From Nanobdellota archaeon (lineage in GTDB: Archaea; Nanobdellota; Nanobdellia; Woesearchaeales; JAGLGH01), in assembly GCA_023144115.1 (NCBI GenBank), contig JAGLGH010000259.1:1-11385 (forward strand): a DNA stretch of 11,385 nt. The letters are read 5' to 3'. Positions 1 through 6,252 of the stretch are shown here, one piece after another (position 1 is the stretch's first letter; the number at the start of each line of letters is the position of its first letter). Made by a program: the position numbers and the translations under genes. The notes under the pieces were generated by a model. That model saw only the letters and a program-made list of their open reading frames with translations. It made no database searches and had not been told where the DNA came from.

Positions 1-283
1 GCTTGCGATTAAACTGCCAATACCAACCAGCAGAAGCTTCAGTGGAATCTGTAGCTGAACTTGCTTGATTCGTCGCACCAAGGTTCTGAGTTATCCAACA
101 TTTGTCACTTCCTGTAAGATCAGTTAAAACTGTGCCATAAGTAACTGTTTTTGTAACAGGAGCTACACCATTAGCTGTAGTGTGGGTAATTACGAAACTC
201 TCACCGCAATTGAAAGCACTCACCCCAATGCATCCTGCCACTATTAATATCAAAATTGTTAATATTAAAGATAGTTTTTTCAT
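1..283 (-). CDS. FISUMP-like lipoprotein, partial (C-terminus outside window)
   Basis: This is the N-terminal 94 residues of a secreted lipoprotein whose remainder lies beyond the left edge. Residues 1-17 form a lipoprotein signal with a short basic start, a hydrophobic core and a lipobox V-A-G-C, so C18 would be lipidated and hold the protein on the outside of the membrane. From about residue 60 the motif KCWITQNLG, a spacer rich in Ala/Ser/Thr, then GWYWQFNRK match my memory of the FISUMP (Fibrobacter succinogenes major paralogous) domain found in adhesin-like surface proteins. The stretch at residues 24-58 looks like a short beta linker. ATG at 283 gives the cleaner signal peptide; an in-frame ATG at 289 adds two residues. 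It has its own promoter region and is probably a separate unit from the 473-4984 operon. The domain call is from memory of the motif; the role in adhesion is inference. Confidence 0.8.
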   Translation of the reverse strand, partial: MKKLSLILTILILIVAGCIGVSAFNCGESFVITHTTANGVAPVTKTVTYGTVLTDLTGSDKCWITQNLGATNQASSATDSTEASAGWYWQFNRK

Positions 284-320
284 TGTCATCTTCTTCCATC
301 TCCTGTTTTTGATTTGGTAA

Positions 321-330
321 TTATAAAATC
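321..330 (-). promoter_or_regulatory. Probable TATA box for the FISUMP-like lipoprotein gene
   Basis: The minus strand reads GATTTTATAA here, preceded by a purine-rich GAAAT that could serve as a BRE. Its centre is about 36-42 bp from the candidate starts at 289 and 283. Transcription would begin near position 299 and leave a short leader of roughly 10-16 nt containing GGAAGAAG. The rest of the 284-472 gap is AT-rich with no other gene seen. Confidence 0.4.
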
Positions 331-457
331 ATTTCTACCCAGATTCATATCAATCACACTCTTTTATCCATAATCATAAATTATACCCAAACATTTCCCA
401 ATTAGATACATTTACATTCCTTTTATACAATCCCTTATATAAAACTTCTTCTTCCAT

Positions 458-464
458 AAAAAAA
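458..464 (-). terminator. Oligo-U tract after the 657 aa gene
   Basis: Seven consecutive A on the plus strand give U7 in the minus-strand transcript, starting 8 nt after the stop codon of the 657 aa gene. Archaeal termination often needs only a U-rich tract. No convincing stem precedes it. It is placed correctly to end the five-gene operon before the next minus-strand gene. Confidence 0.4.
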
Positions 465-472
465 TCACACTT

Positions 473-2446
473 CTACACAATTGGATATGCATCAATAAAA
501 GTATCATAATTCCCTGATACTTTAGCAAGATATTTTTTTGATTCTTTGCATTCTTCGCTCTCATGCCCTTTAATATCACAAATCTTTGTGCCTCCATCTT
601 GAGTTATGTGTTTTGCGCCATCATGGTATGCCTGAATTATTGTTAGGGCATCTGTCGGTTTTTTGTCCCTTGCAAGGTATGTCCTTATTTTCTTAAGATA
701 CAATGTTCCGGCATATATCTGGATCTTTACATCATCCTCTTGAGTGGAGGTTAATATGTATTCCTGCACATAATCTGAGTTTAATGTTTTAAGTTTTGGA
801 TAATTAGGTTTTAATTCATTGAATACATCACTTACTGCTCCCTTGAACATCTGCATTAGCCCATGAGCTTTGTTATCATTTTTTTCATTAATATCAATGA
901 AACTACTTTCAGTTGCCATAACTGCAAGCACAAGATGATAATTGACATTTTCTTTTTTTGCAATATCCCATACATCATGAAGATAGACTAATCCTTGCTT
1001 CTCTCCAAGCCCAGGCTCTTTTGTGCCTGCAACAAAAGTAAATGGCACCTTTGATATATCTTTGAAATCTATATCTTTATACTTCTTTTCAAGATAAAGA
1101 AGAGTCTCGCAGCATTCATATCTCCTGTAATCTTCATCATGGCTTACCCAGCCAGCAGTTTCCATGGTCTTTTTTAGTTTCTGCCTTTCAGGATGGCTGA
1201 AATCAGATAAAGGCGCTTCTCCCATATCAATACCCTCAAAACCAAGTATGACTGACTTTCCCAATACATGTGGTGCCTGGCATGTAGGTTTGTCAACAGG
1301 CATCTTGCCCTGGAATTCATCAAAATAATCTTCCTGCTGCTCATATGTCCTGTATGCTGAAGATATATTAAGCTTATAGCCATACAGCTCAGCTGCATAT
1401 TTTTGAGCATCCTGTATCATTGTATTTGCCTTTATACCAATCTTGCAGTTTTCTGAAGTGCAGGTTATATAATCTGGAATATTTTCTACTTCCACAAAAG
1501 GGCAGTCTTTATCAATAGATTTAGATGTTATAGTTATTGGCATGAACTCTACTGGAGATCCAAGTGCATCTGGATACAGATCATTGACATGAGAAAAATC
1601 AATAGCAAACTTTACTTCAATGTCTCTCTGCCTGGCATGCATATCATCTTTTGAATATGCTACAATATTCCTCTTTGTGATAATTTCAAAAGTAAATATG
1701 TCTGCACTTATCTGGTTATAGCTGATTTCATATTCAGGAAATATCTTCTCCATTTGAGCAACTGCTTTTGATACGCAGGCAGCCATAATCTTTTTGTCAT
1801 CTTTAGCACAGTCAAGAGTGTAATTTACTATGCTTGGGCTTGCTGATGCTTCAGAAATCAATGAAAAATATTTAAGCTTGTCATATATCTTTTTTATATC
1901 ATAATCAATATCAATTGTAAAAGAAGGCTTTAATGAATAATATCCAATATTATTAGATTGCGGCCCTTCAATATAAGCAGTTAATTGGTTTTTTGCAATG
2001 CCAATTATATTAGAACCAGATATAACAAAATTATAATTATCCAGTGGAAAGCTCAGGTCAGGATAATTCCTGATATAATCATCAAGATATGAGCTGAAAA
2101 GGAATAGGAAGTTTTTCTCATAATTCTCAGGAAAGCATGCCTTGCTCCAATAACTATATCCATTTACACTTCCGCATAAACTCCCCCCACCTTTTTCTCC
2201 AAGGTCATACATAGTCTGGTGTGCTGAATATTTTGCAGATTCTTTCAGATAATCCATAGCATTCTGGACATTATGTGACGCTGCCAGAATACTGCTTGAA
2301 TCTCTTCCGATTGGAGTATCAAATGGCTCTACTGTTGATGCTACTGCATGCATTGCATATAACAACACAATCGGCAAAACCAATAAGGCAATCAGGGCTG
2401 AAAAATAAACCTGTCCTTTATTCTGTTTTAGTTGTCTGAGTTTCAT
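473..2446 (-). CDS. Anchored M15-like / GH23 lytic transglycosylase fusion
   Basis: This 657 aa protein is the last gene of a five-gene operon, 2 nt after the previous stop codon. Residues 1-11 are a basic leader ending K-G-Q and residues about 13-37 are one hydrophobic helix, as in archaeal prepilin-like proteins. Residues 40-330 are an unassigned extracellular region. Residues about 340-450 resemble the VanY/M15 D,D-carboxypeptidase fold: SAYRT at 363-367, H393-x-x-G396, W433. However, the usual Asp zinc ligand is I400 and the usual W-H motif is replaced near C445-C446, so it may be inactive or bind metal differently. Residues about 490-640 are an SLT/GH23 transglycosylase domain: MATESSF with the catalytic Glu at E513, AHGLMQM at 527-533 and AYHDGA at 606-611. 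That domain would cleave the MurNAc-GlcNAc bond of murein. Biological target unknown; archaea are not expected to have murein themselves. Confidence 0.88.
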   Translation of the reverse strand: MKLRQLKQNKGQVYFSALIALLVLPIVLLYAMHAVASTVEPFDTPIGRDSSSILAASHNVQNAMDYLKESAKYSAHQTMYDLGEKGGGSLCGSVNGYSYWSKACFPENYEKNFLFLFSSYLDDYIRNYPDLSFPLDNYNFVISGSNIIGIAKNQLTAYIEGPQSNNIGYYSLKPSFTIDIDYDIKKIYDKLKYFSLISEASASPSIVNYTLDCAKDDKKIMAACVSKAVAQMEKIFPEYEISYNQISADIFTFEIITKRNIVAYSKDDMHARQRDIEVKFAIDFSHVNDLYPDALGSPVEFMPITITSKSIDKDCPFVEVENIPDYITCTSENCKIGIKANTMIQDAQKYAAELYGYKLNISSAYRTYEQQEDYFDEFQGKMPVDKPTCQAPHVLGKSVILGFEGIDMGEAPLSDFSHPERQKLKKTMETAGWVSHDEDYRRYECCETLLYLEKKYKDIDFKDISKVPFTFVAGTKEPGLGEKQGLVYLHDVWDIAKKENVNYHLVLAVMATESSFIDINEKNDNKAHGLMQMFKGAVSDVFNELKPNYPKLKTLNSDYVQEYILTSTQEDDVKIQIYAGTLYLKKIRTYLARDKKPTDALTIIQAYHDGAKHITQDGGTKICDIKGHESEECKESKKYLAKVSGNYDTFIDAYPIV

Positions 2447-2448
2447 TT

Positions 2449-2895
2449 TTAAGTATGCGACACCTTTAATGTTATTTTTATTGGCTGCCTGTCAATACCT
2501 GGCACAACAGCATTATCCTCAATTATTTTCTTGCTGCCTTTGTATCTTTCACCAATCTTTTCTTTATTTAAGGTCATTTCCCATCCAATTTCCTTATTAT
2601 AAATCTGATTTAAATATTTGCTTGTCTCAGATTCAAGAATAGCAAAATCATTTTTGGAGTAAGATTCAATTATAAGGTCTGAAAATACGCCATAAGAGCT
2701 GTCTGAATTAAGATATGATGATAAAAAGATTCCATATTCCATTGATTTTAGATCTTTTGCAATAACCTCTTCATTTGATGCCTGGTCAGATCTATTGACC
2801 ATAAAAAAGATAAAGAACAAAAGAGCTATAAGAAACATAGAGAATATGAATACCAATCCCTTTTCCATGGCTTTTTTGTTATGCATTGCTTTCAT
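2449..2895 (-). CDS. Small anchored pilin-like protein (148 aa)
   Basis: No known family is recognised. The protein starts with a basic segment ending E-K-G at residues 11-13, then a very hydrophobic helix at about 14-33, and a soluble extracellular domain of about 115 residues. After the helix, VIAKDL at 44-49 echoes FIAKDF in the 345 aa protein upstream in the same operon, and the following residues in both are helical, which suggests a shared minor-subunit fold. The C-terminal third is predicted mostly beta by eye. It lies 3 nt after the stop of the preceding gene and 2 nt before the next start, so it is clearly co-transcribed. ATG at 2895 is used; an in-frame ATG at 2886 would shorten it by three residues. 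A structural subunit of a filament or secretion machine is inferred from the N-terminus and the neighbours. Confidence 0.85.
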   Translation of the reverse strand: MKAMHNKKAMEKGLVFIFSMFLIALLFFIFFMVNRSDQASNEEVIAKDLKSMEYGIFLSSYLNSDSSYGVFSDLIIESYSKNDFAILESETSKYLNQIYNKEIGWEMTLNKEKIGERYKGSKKIIEDNAVVPGIDRQPIKITLKVSHT

Positions 2896-2898
2896 TTT

Positions 2899-3402
2899 TT
2901 AATCCTCAAGCTGTATAAGGCCTTTTGTTTTTATTGCCTGCTCGACTTCAATAGTACCTTTATAATACTCTTCTCCATCTTTTACCTGGATACTTTTCTT
3001 GATTGTTGCTGTCCTGAATATCCTGAAAGTATCATAATTCTCTTCATTAAAGTATATCTCTTTTTCATTGTTATTGTATTGCAGTAAGATTCTGATTCCA
3101 AATTCCCTAGTAGATTTTTCAATCACAATTGTTTTGTTTATTGTTTCTCCATTAAAATCTGAAATATCAATTATGCCCTGCTGTACTGCCTGGCTTATTG
3201 GTTCAGTATACCATAATGAGTTCAATATTCTTTCATTTAAAAGATAATATTCTAATCCTTGTGTATTTGCATAGCTTTTTGTAGTTGAGCCAAGCCCGAG
3301 ATTCAATAAAAATATGACAATAGCAACTAGGGCAATATTCATAATCCAATATACATTATCTGAGACATCTCCTTTTTTGCGCAATTTTTTCTTGAATCTC
3401 AT
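2899..3402 (-). CDS. Small anchored pilin-like protein (167 aa)
   Basis: No known family is recognised. The N-terminus is strongly basic (FKKKLRKKG), followed by D-V-S and a hydrophobic helix at about residues 18-38, then a globular domain of about 125 residues that looks beta-rich, with no cysteines. The segment after the helix, with the pattern LEYYLLNERILNSLWY, has the amphipathic look of the helix that follows the membrane segment in pilin-type subunits. I chose ATG at 3402. An in-frame TTG at 3414 would overlap the upstream stop codon (TTGA) and add four residues; neither start has a Shine-Dalgarno site. It is the third gene of the five-gene operon, between the Amidase_3-like protein and the 148 aa protein. 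Its role as a structural subunit is inferred from its form and position. Confidence 0.85.
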   Translation of the reverse strand: MRFKKKLRKKGDVSDNVYWIMNIALVAIVIFLLNLGLGSTTKSYANTQGLEYYLLNERILNSLWYTEPISQAVQQGIIDISDFNGETINKTIVIEKSTREFGIRILLQYNNNEKEIYFNEENYDTFRIFRTATIKKSIQVKDGEEYYKGTIEVEQAIKTKGLIQLED

Positions 3403-3410
3403 TTTTATTG

Positions 3411-4448
3411 TCAATTGTAATAATCAAACAAACCCTGCTGTATAGCTTTTCCAATATCTGCTGTTCTTCTAAGCAGCTTTTTCCCATGTTCATTATTTAT
3501 ATTTCCTATTTCAAGCGAAACTGCTATCTTGTCGCTTCCTGCATCAAGCATTTCATATGCAGGGCTTCCTTTTTCTGCAGGAACTATATTGATTAAAGTG
3601 AAATCTATATCTTTAAGTGTACTGCTTCCTTCTATAGAATTTAGTATAAGGCAAGCAAGCTTGTTCGATTCCTTGCTTTTTTGCCCACTTGGATTAATAT
3701 ATGCCCTTACTTCATTCAATGAAGAAGTATAGCTTCCCACATTTAAGCTTATTATTACTTCAGTAGATTGAATAATCTTATCTTCCCTGATTCCCTGAAG
3801 ATTTATCTCGCTCTCTCTTGTAAATTCAAGATTTGGCATTCCTGGTTTCAATGACCTTAGATAATCTGCAATTTTTTCAACTATCTCAGCTTCAATAAGA
3901 TTCTCTGACTTAAAGCCTAAATCAGCCTCATTATCCCTGTGTGAAACATCTATAAGTATATTTTTCTTCTCCCAGTTGATATCTTTTGTAGAGAAATAAG
4001 GGCAGCTTAGCTTGGCAAGCTCTGGTTTTTGTTCAAGATCTTTTGTAATAATAATCTCATTGCCATTTTTAATCAACCTAAGTTTTAGCTCTTTGCCAGG
4101 ATCTGCTTCAAATTTGCCATAGTTTATCTTTACTGTCTCTGATTCAACAAAATTTATTGTCCACTTTGCAACTTCCTTTCCTTTTTCATATACTATGATT
4201 TTACCTTTTTCTATCTCTATTGTCTTCTTTGATATATCCTGAGAATAATCAATGATTACATCTCCTGGAACAGCAAGCAGGGTTTCAATATTTAATGCAA
4301 AATCTTTGGCAATAAATTCATTAGCAAATGCTGTGCTGTCTGTTACTCTGCTTATGCCTGACATTAAGCCGAATATTATGAATACTACAATCACTAAGAC
4401 CATCACTACCCTTAAAGGGGTTCCTATCTCTCCATTCTTAGTTATCAA
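3411..4448 (-). CDS. Anchored Amidase_3-like protein with altered zinc site
   Basis: This protein is about 345 aa. Residues 1-7 (TKNGE) and the helix at about 11-30 form a prepilin-like anchor. Residues 35-140 are an unassigned, mainly beta region beginning with FIAKDF. Residues about 163-345 follow the N-acetylmuramoyl-L-alanine amidase (Amidase_3) layout: ILIDVSHRD places H170 at the first zinc ligand, E182 at the second, LNVG has N236 where the third zinc ligand His (SLHAN) is usual, and SLEIGN places E313 at the catalytic Glu. Active members cleave the amide bond between MurNAc and the stem peptide. Loss of one His suggests weak or absent catalysis, or use as a wall-binding module. The listed start is TTG at 4448, giving a leader like its neighbours; a GAGGTG site at 4477-4482 instead points to a non-AUG start near 4472. 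Second gene of its operon. Confidence 0.85.
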   Translation of the reverse strand: MITKNGEIGTPLRVVMVLVIVVFIIFGLMSGISRVTDSTAFANEFIAKDFALNIETLLAVPGDVIIDYSQDISKKTIEIEKGKIIVYEKGKEVAKWTINFVESETVKINYGKFEADPGKELKLRLIKNGNEIIITKDLEQKPELAKLSCPYFSTKDINWEKKNILIDVSHRDNEADLGFKSENLIEAEIVEKIADYLRSLKPGMPNLEFTRESEINLQGIREDKIIQSTEVIISLNVGSYTSSLNEVRAYINPSGQKSKESNKLACLILNSIEGSSTLKDIDFTLINIVPAEKGSPAYEMLDAGSDKIAVSLEIGNINNEHGKKLLRRTADIGKAIQQGLFDYYN

Positions 4449-4476
4449 TAATAATCTGCATGGTTTTATAATCCAA

Positions 4477-4482
4477 CACCTC
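4477..4482 (-). promoter_or_regulatory. Shine-Dalgarno site that questions the start of the Amidase_3-like gene
   Basis: The minus strand reads GAGGTG, the same site that precedes the ATG at 11320. The TTG at 4448 is about 28 nt away, too far. An in-frame ATT at 4472-4470 is 4 nt away and would add eight residues. The nearby ATG at 4461 is out of frame and meets a stop after seven codons. A rare AUU start, or a sequence error, are both possible. Confidence 0.45.
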
Positions 4483-4495
4483 TTTTTGCAATAAC

Positions 4496-4984
4496 TTAGG
4501 GTTTAATCTCAATAATATAATCATTGCTTGCCAAAGTCACAACATTTGTCCCAGATATAACTTCTGCTTTAGAATCTTTCAGGCATTTCGAAGTCTCACT
4601 GCAGCTGTCAGGATCCTTATATGAGGAAAAGCCCTTAAATGATTCACATTCTTTTGGGTCATCAGAACCCTGAATATATAAGCATGCGCATGCCCTGCTT
4701 TTGCATTTCCCTGGAAGCAAAGGATTGTCCTTATCAATCAATCTTATTTCATAATCATATGCCATCACAGGAATATTCATGATTTCAGATTTCTGCATCT
4801 CAGCTATCTCTGCAGCAATCCTGTCAAAATCAGCTTCTGCGGGAGTCTTCTCTCCCTTAATGAATGTATTGCCTAATTTTACCGAGAAATGCAGTATTAT
4901 TAATATTGTTAAAACACCAAATATTATCTTTACAATCTGGATTAACATGCTTTCTGATTGACCTTTTTTCCCTATTTGTCGCAT
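4496..4984 (-). CDS. Cys-rich anchored pilin-like protein (162 aa), first gene of operon
   Basis: No known family is recognised. The leader RQIGKKGQ (K7-G8-Q9) precedes a hydrophobic helix at about residues 14-34, the classic order of a class III signal. Residues 45-70 are predicted helical (AEADFDRIAAEIAEMQ). The C-terminal half has six cysteines: C94, C99, C101, C113, C128 and C134, likely disulphide-bonded outside the cell. It opens the five-gene operon that ends with the transglycosylase fusion. ATG at 4984 lies at the expected transcription start from the TATA box at 5007-5014, so translation is probably from a leaderless mRNA. A main or tip subunit of a surface structure is inferred from position and N-terminus only. 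Confidence 0.87.
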   Translation of the reverse strand: MRQIGKKGQSESMLIQIVKIIFGVLTILIILHFSVKLGNTFIKGEKTPAEADFDRIAAEIAEMQKSEIMNIPVMAYDYEIRLIDKDNPLLPGKCKSRACACLYIQGSDDPKECESFKGFSSYKDPDSCSETSKCLKDSKAEVISGTNVVTLASNDYIIEIKP

Positions 4985-5006
4985 TTTAAGAATTATGATA
5001 TGGGGC

Positions 5007-5014
5007 TATTTAAA
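5007..5014 (-). promoter_or_regulatory. TATA box of the five-gene operon (leaderless)
   Basis: The minus strand carries TTTAAATA, a textbook archaeal box A, preceded by a purine-containing GAAAC that fits a BRE. The centre is about 26 bp from the ATG at 4984, so the predicted transcription start coincides with the start codon. It lies about 10 bp downstream of a hairpin with a U-tract that would end the previous transcript. Confidence 0.7.
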
Positions 5015-5023
5015 AGTTTCTAT

Positions 5024-5049
5024 AAAAAAGTTTATGGGGGAAACTTTTT
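5024..5049 (-). terminator. Hairpin plus U-tract downstream of the 106 aa gene
   Basis: A perfect 9 bp inverted repeat (AAAAAGTTT at 5025-5033, AAACTTTTT at 5041-5049) encloses a 7 nt loop at 5034-5040. Read on the minus strand the second arm runs into six T (5029-5024). It lies about 92 nt after the stop codon at 5142. A simpler U6 tract at 5101-5106 is an alternative or additional end. The stem is mostly A:T, so it would be weak as a hairpin; the U-tract may be what matters. Confidence 0.45.
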
Positions 5050-5141
5050 GCAGGTGGGTATTGACCATTGTGCATGGAAATGTAATCAATACAAATATCT
5101 AAAAAAGGCTACTAAATGTAGAAGAATAAACACCTTTCAAT

Positions 5142-5462
5142 CTAAGTTCCTGATTCTGAAGCGCAGCATTTCTCACCTGCTTTGCAGTCCTTATAACCCG
5201 TGCCAAGATCATATATATATGGCTTATCACTGCCAGGCTCATCACAACTAGTCTGGCATCTCCTTCCCCCAAACATAGTCTCGCAAATATCACCTTTTGA
5301 TTCTGCTTCTGTCTGGTTTACTATGCCAAAATATTTTTGAGACACATTTCCAATCTGATCCTTGAATACAAAGATTAAGATGACAAGCGTGACAAGACCA
5401 AGAATAGCAAGGATTATCATCTGAAGTGAGATTTCTCCTTTCTTTGCGTTTTTATTGAGCAT
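5142..5462 (-). CDS. Six-cysteine small pilin-like protein (106 aa)
   Basis: The leader NKNAKKGE (K8-G9-E10) and a hydrophobic helix at about residues 13-33 are followed by a linker and a compact extracellular domain with six cysteines: C60, C69, C73, C93, C99, C100. The closing C-C pair and six-cysteine count match the three small proteins at the right end of the window, although the spacing differs and the linker is longer. The domain contains GTGYKDC, rich in turn formers. No name for this family comes to mind. It stands alone as a single-gene unit, divergent from the gene at 5547, with a TATA box 25 bp away giving a leaderless mRNA. Disulphide pairing and surface exposure are inferred. 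Confidence 0.85.
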   Translation of the reverse strand: MLNKNAKKGEISLQMIILAILGLVTLVILIFVFKDQIGNVSQKYFGIVNQTEAESKGDICETMFGGRRCQTSCDEPGSDKPYIYDLGTGYKDCKAGEKCCASESGT

Positions 5463-5483
5463 ATATCCTTTTTTAGGATTGGA

Positions 5484-5493
5484 TTATATAAAC
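5484..5493 (-). promoter_or_regulatory. TATA box of the 106 aa gene (leaderless)
   Basis: The minus strand reads GTTTATATAA, centred about 26 bp from the ATG at 5462, again predicting a transcript that starts at the start codon. It shares the 84 bp divergent gap with the plus-strand promoter at 5517-5524. Confidence 0.6.
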
Positions 5494-5516
5494 ATTTCGA
5501 TATTTGAACCCAAACA

Positions 5517-5524
5517 TATTTATA
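5517..5524 (+). promoter_or_regulatory. TATA box of the plus-strand gene (leaderless)
   Basis: TATTTATA is centred about 27 bp upstream of the ATG at 5547. The two divergent TATA boxes are about 33 bp apart centre to centre, so binding at one could affect the other. Confidence 0.55.
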
Positions 5525-5546
5525 GAAGTTAAGCTCAATACAGTCT

Positions 5547-6230
5547 ATGCAGAAAACAAGCTTTGTAACAGTATCATTAATAATCATTATCCTAATTCTA
5601 TCAGCTTATCTCTATCTGCAGCCAGCAGAACCAAGCGCAGTGTTAGATGAGCCTTCTTTCAGCCAGGTTGCAAATGATTGGATAGAACAACAAGAAGAGA
5701 AAGAGAACTTCGAAATAAACATCACTGAAGCAACTGAAGCAAGAGCAGATTACAGTCTTGGTCATCAGAGATATATTGATTATGATGGCTCAATCAATAG
5801 TTTTTATCTTACAGGCTCTTATATGGGAGAATTGTTTTCAATGACTTACTTAGATGCAAATGACAGGGTTCTTATGCGCATTTATTCTGATCTGAAACCC
5901 AGCGATGGCGTTAGTGAAGGATTTATCCTTGTAAAAAGAGAGGAGAATGAACTTGCAGCATACCTATTTGTTGATGAAGACTGGAAAATAAAATCCAAAA
6001 ATAACATCAATATTATCTATGGAGAAAACATTCAGGATAAAGAAAGCCTAATCTCAAGAAGATTTGATTTCTCAAACAACCAGGATGGAATATATATAGA
6101 TAAAGTAAAGGGAAACCTTAATTGGCTCACTGAACAGAATCCAATCTTAGGCAGGCTATTTCTTGGTGAAATCAGTCTCGAGGATATAAAGAAAAGTGAT
6201 TATAATAAGACATTTATTGTTCTTACATAA
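5547..6230 (+). CDS. Secreted or membrane-anchored protein of unknown function (227 aa)
   Basis: I do not recognise a family. Residues 1-4 are short and weakly basic, and residues about 5-24 are a hydrophobic signal or anchor with no K-G motif, so it does not share the prepilin-like N-terminus of its neighbours. The rest is acidic, has no cysteine, and reads as a mixed alpha/beta soluble domain with an early helical, Glu-rich part (residues 38-66) and a beta-rich middle. NIT near residue 57 and NKT near residue 220 are possible N-glycosylation sites. It is the only plus-strand gene in the window, divergent from the 106 aa gene and convergent with the 990 aa gene 20 bp away, and has its own promoter. 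Being inside the cluster suggests a linked role, but nothing in the sequence proves it. Confidence 0.8.
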   Translation: MQKTSFVTVSLIIIILILSAYLYLQPAEPSAVLDEPSFSQVANDWIEQQEEKENFEINITEATEARADYSLGHQRYIDYDGSINSFYLTGSYMGELFSMTYLDANDRVLMRIYSDLKPSDGVSEGFILVKREENELAAYLFVDEDWKIKSKNNINIIYGENIQDKESLISRRFDFSNNQDGIYIDKVKGNLNWLTEQNPILGRLFLGEISLEDIKKSDYNKTFIVLT

Positions 6231-6245
6231 AACATTTTCAAAGAA

Positions 6246-6252
6246 TTTTTTT
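6246..6252 (+). terminator. Oligo-T tract ending the plus-strand gene
   Basis: Seven T occur 16 nt after the stop codon of the 227 aa gene and overlap the stop codon of the convergent 990 aa gene. No stem precedes it. It fits a U-tract type of archaeal terminator. Confidence 0.4.

Noticed and set aside
1174..1410. Minus-strand open frame of 78 codons
   Set aside because: It is in another frame inside the M15-like part of the 657 aa gene, whose domain motifs are intact.
473..4984. Contig is bacterial, given the murein enzyme domains
   Set aside because: The TATA box/BRE promoters with leaderless starts and the many prepilin-like small proteins fit archaea better; two of the three wall domains are degenerate. 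Not excluded without a marker gene.
4958..5251. Plus-strand open frame of 97 codons across the gap at 4985-5141
   Set aside because: It overlaps the ends of two minus-strand genes and covers their terminator and promoter signals; no promoter or signal supports it.
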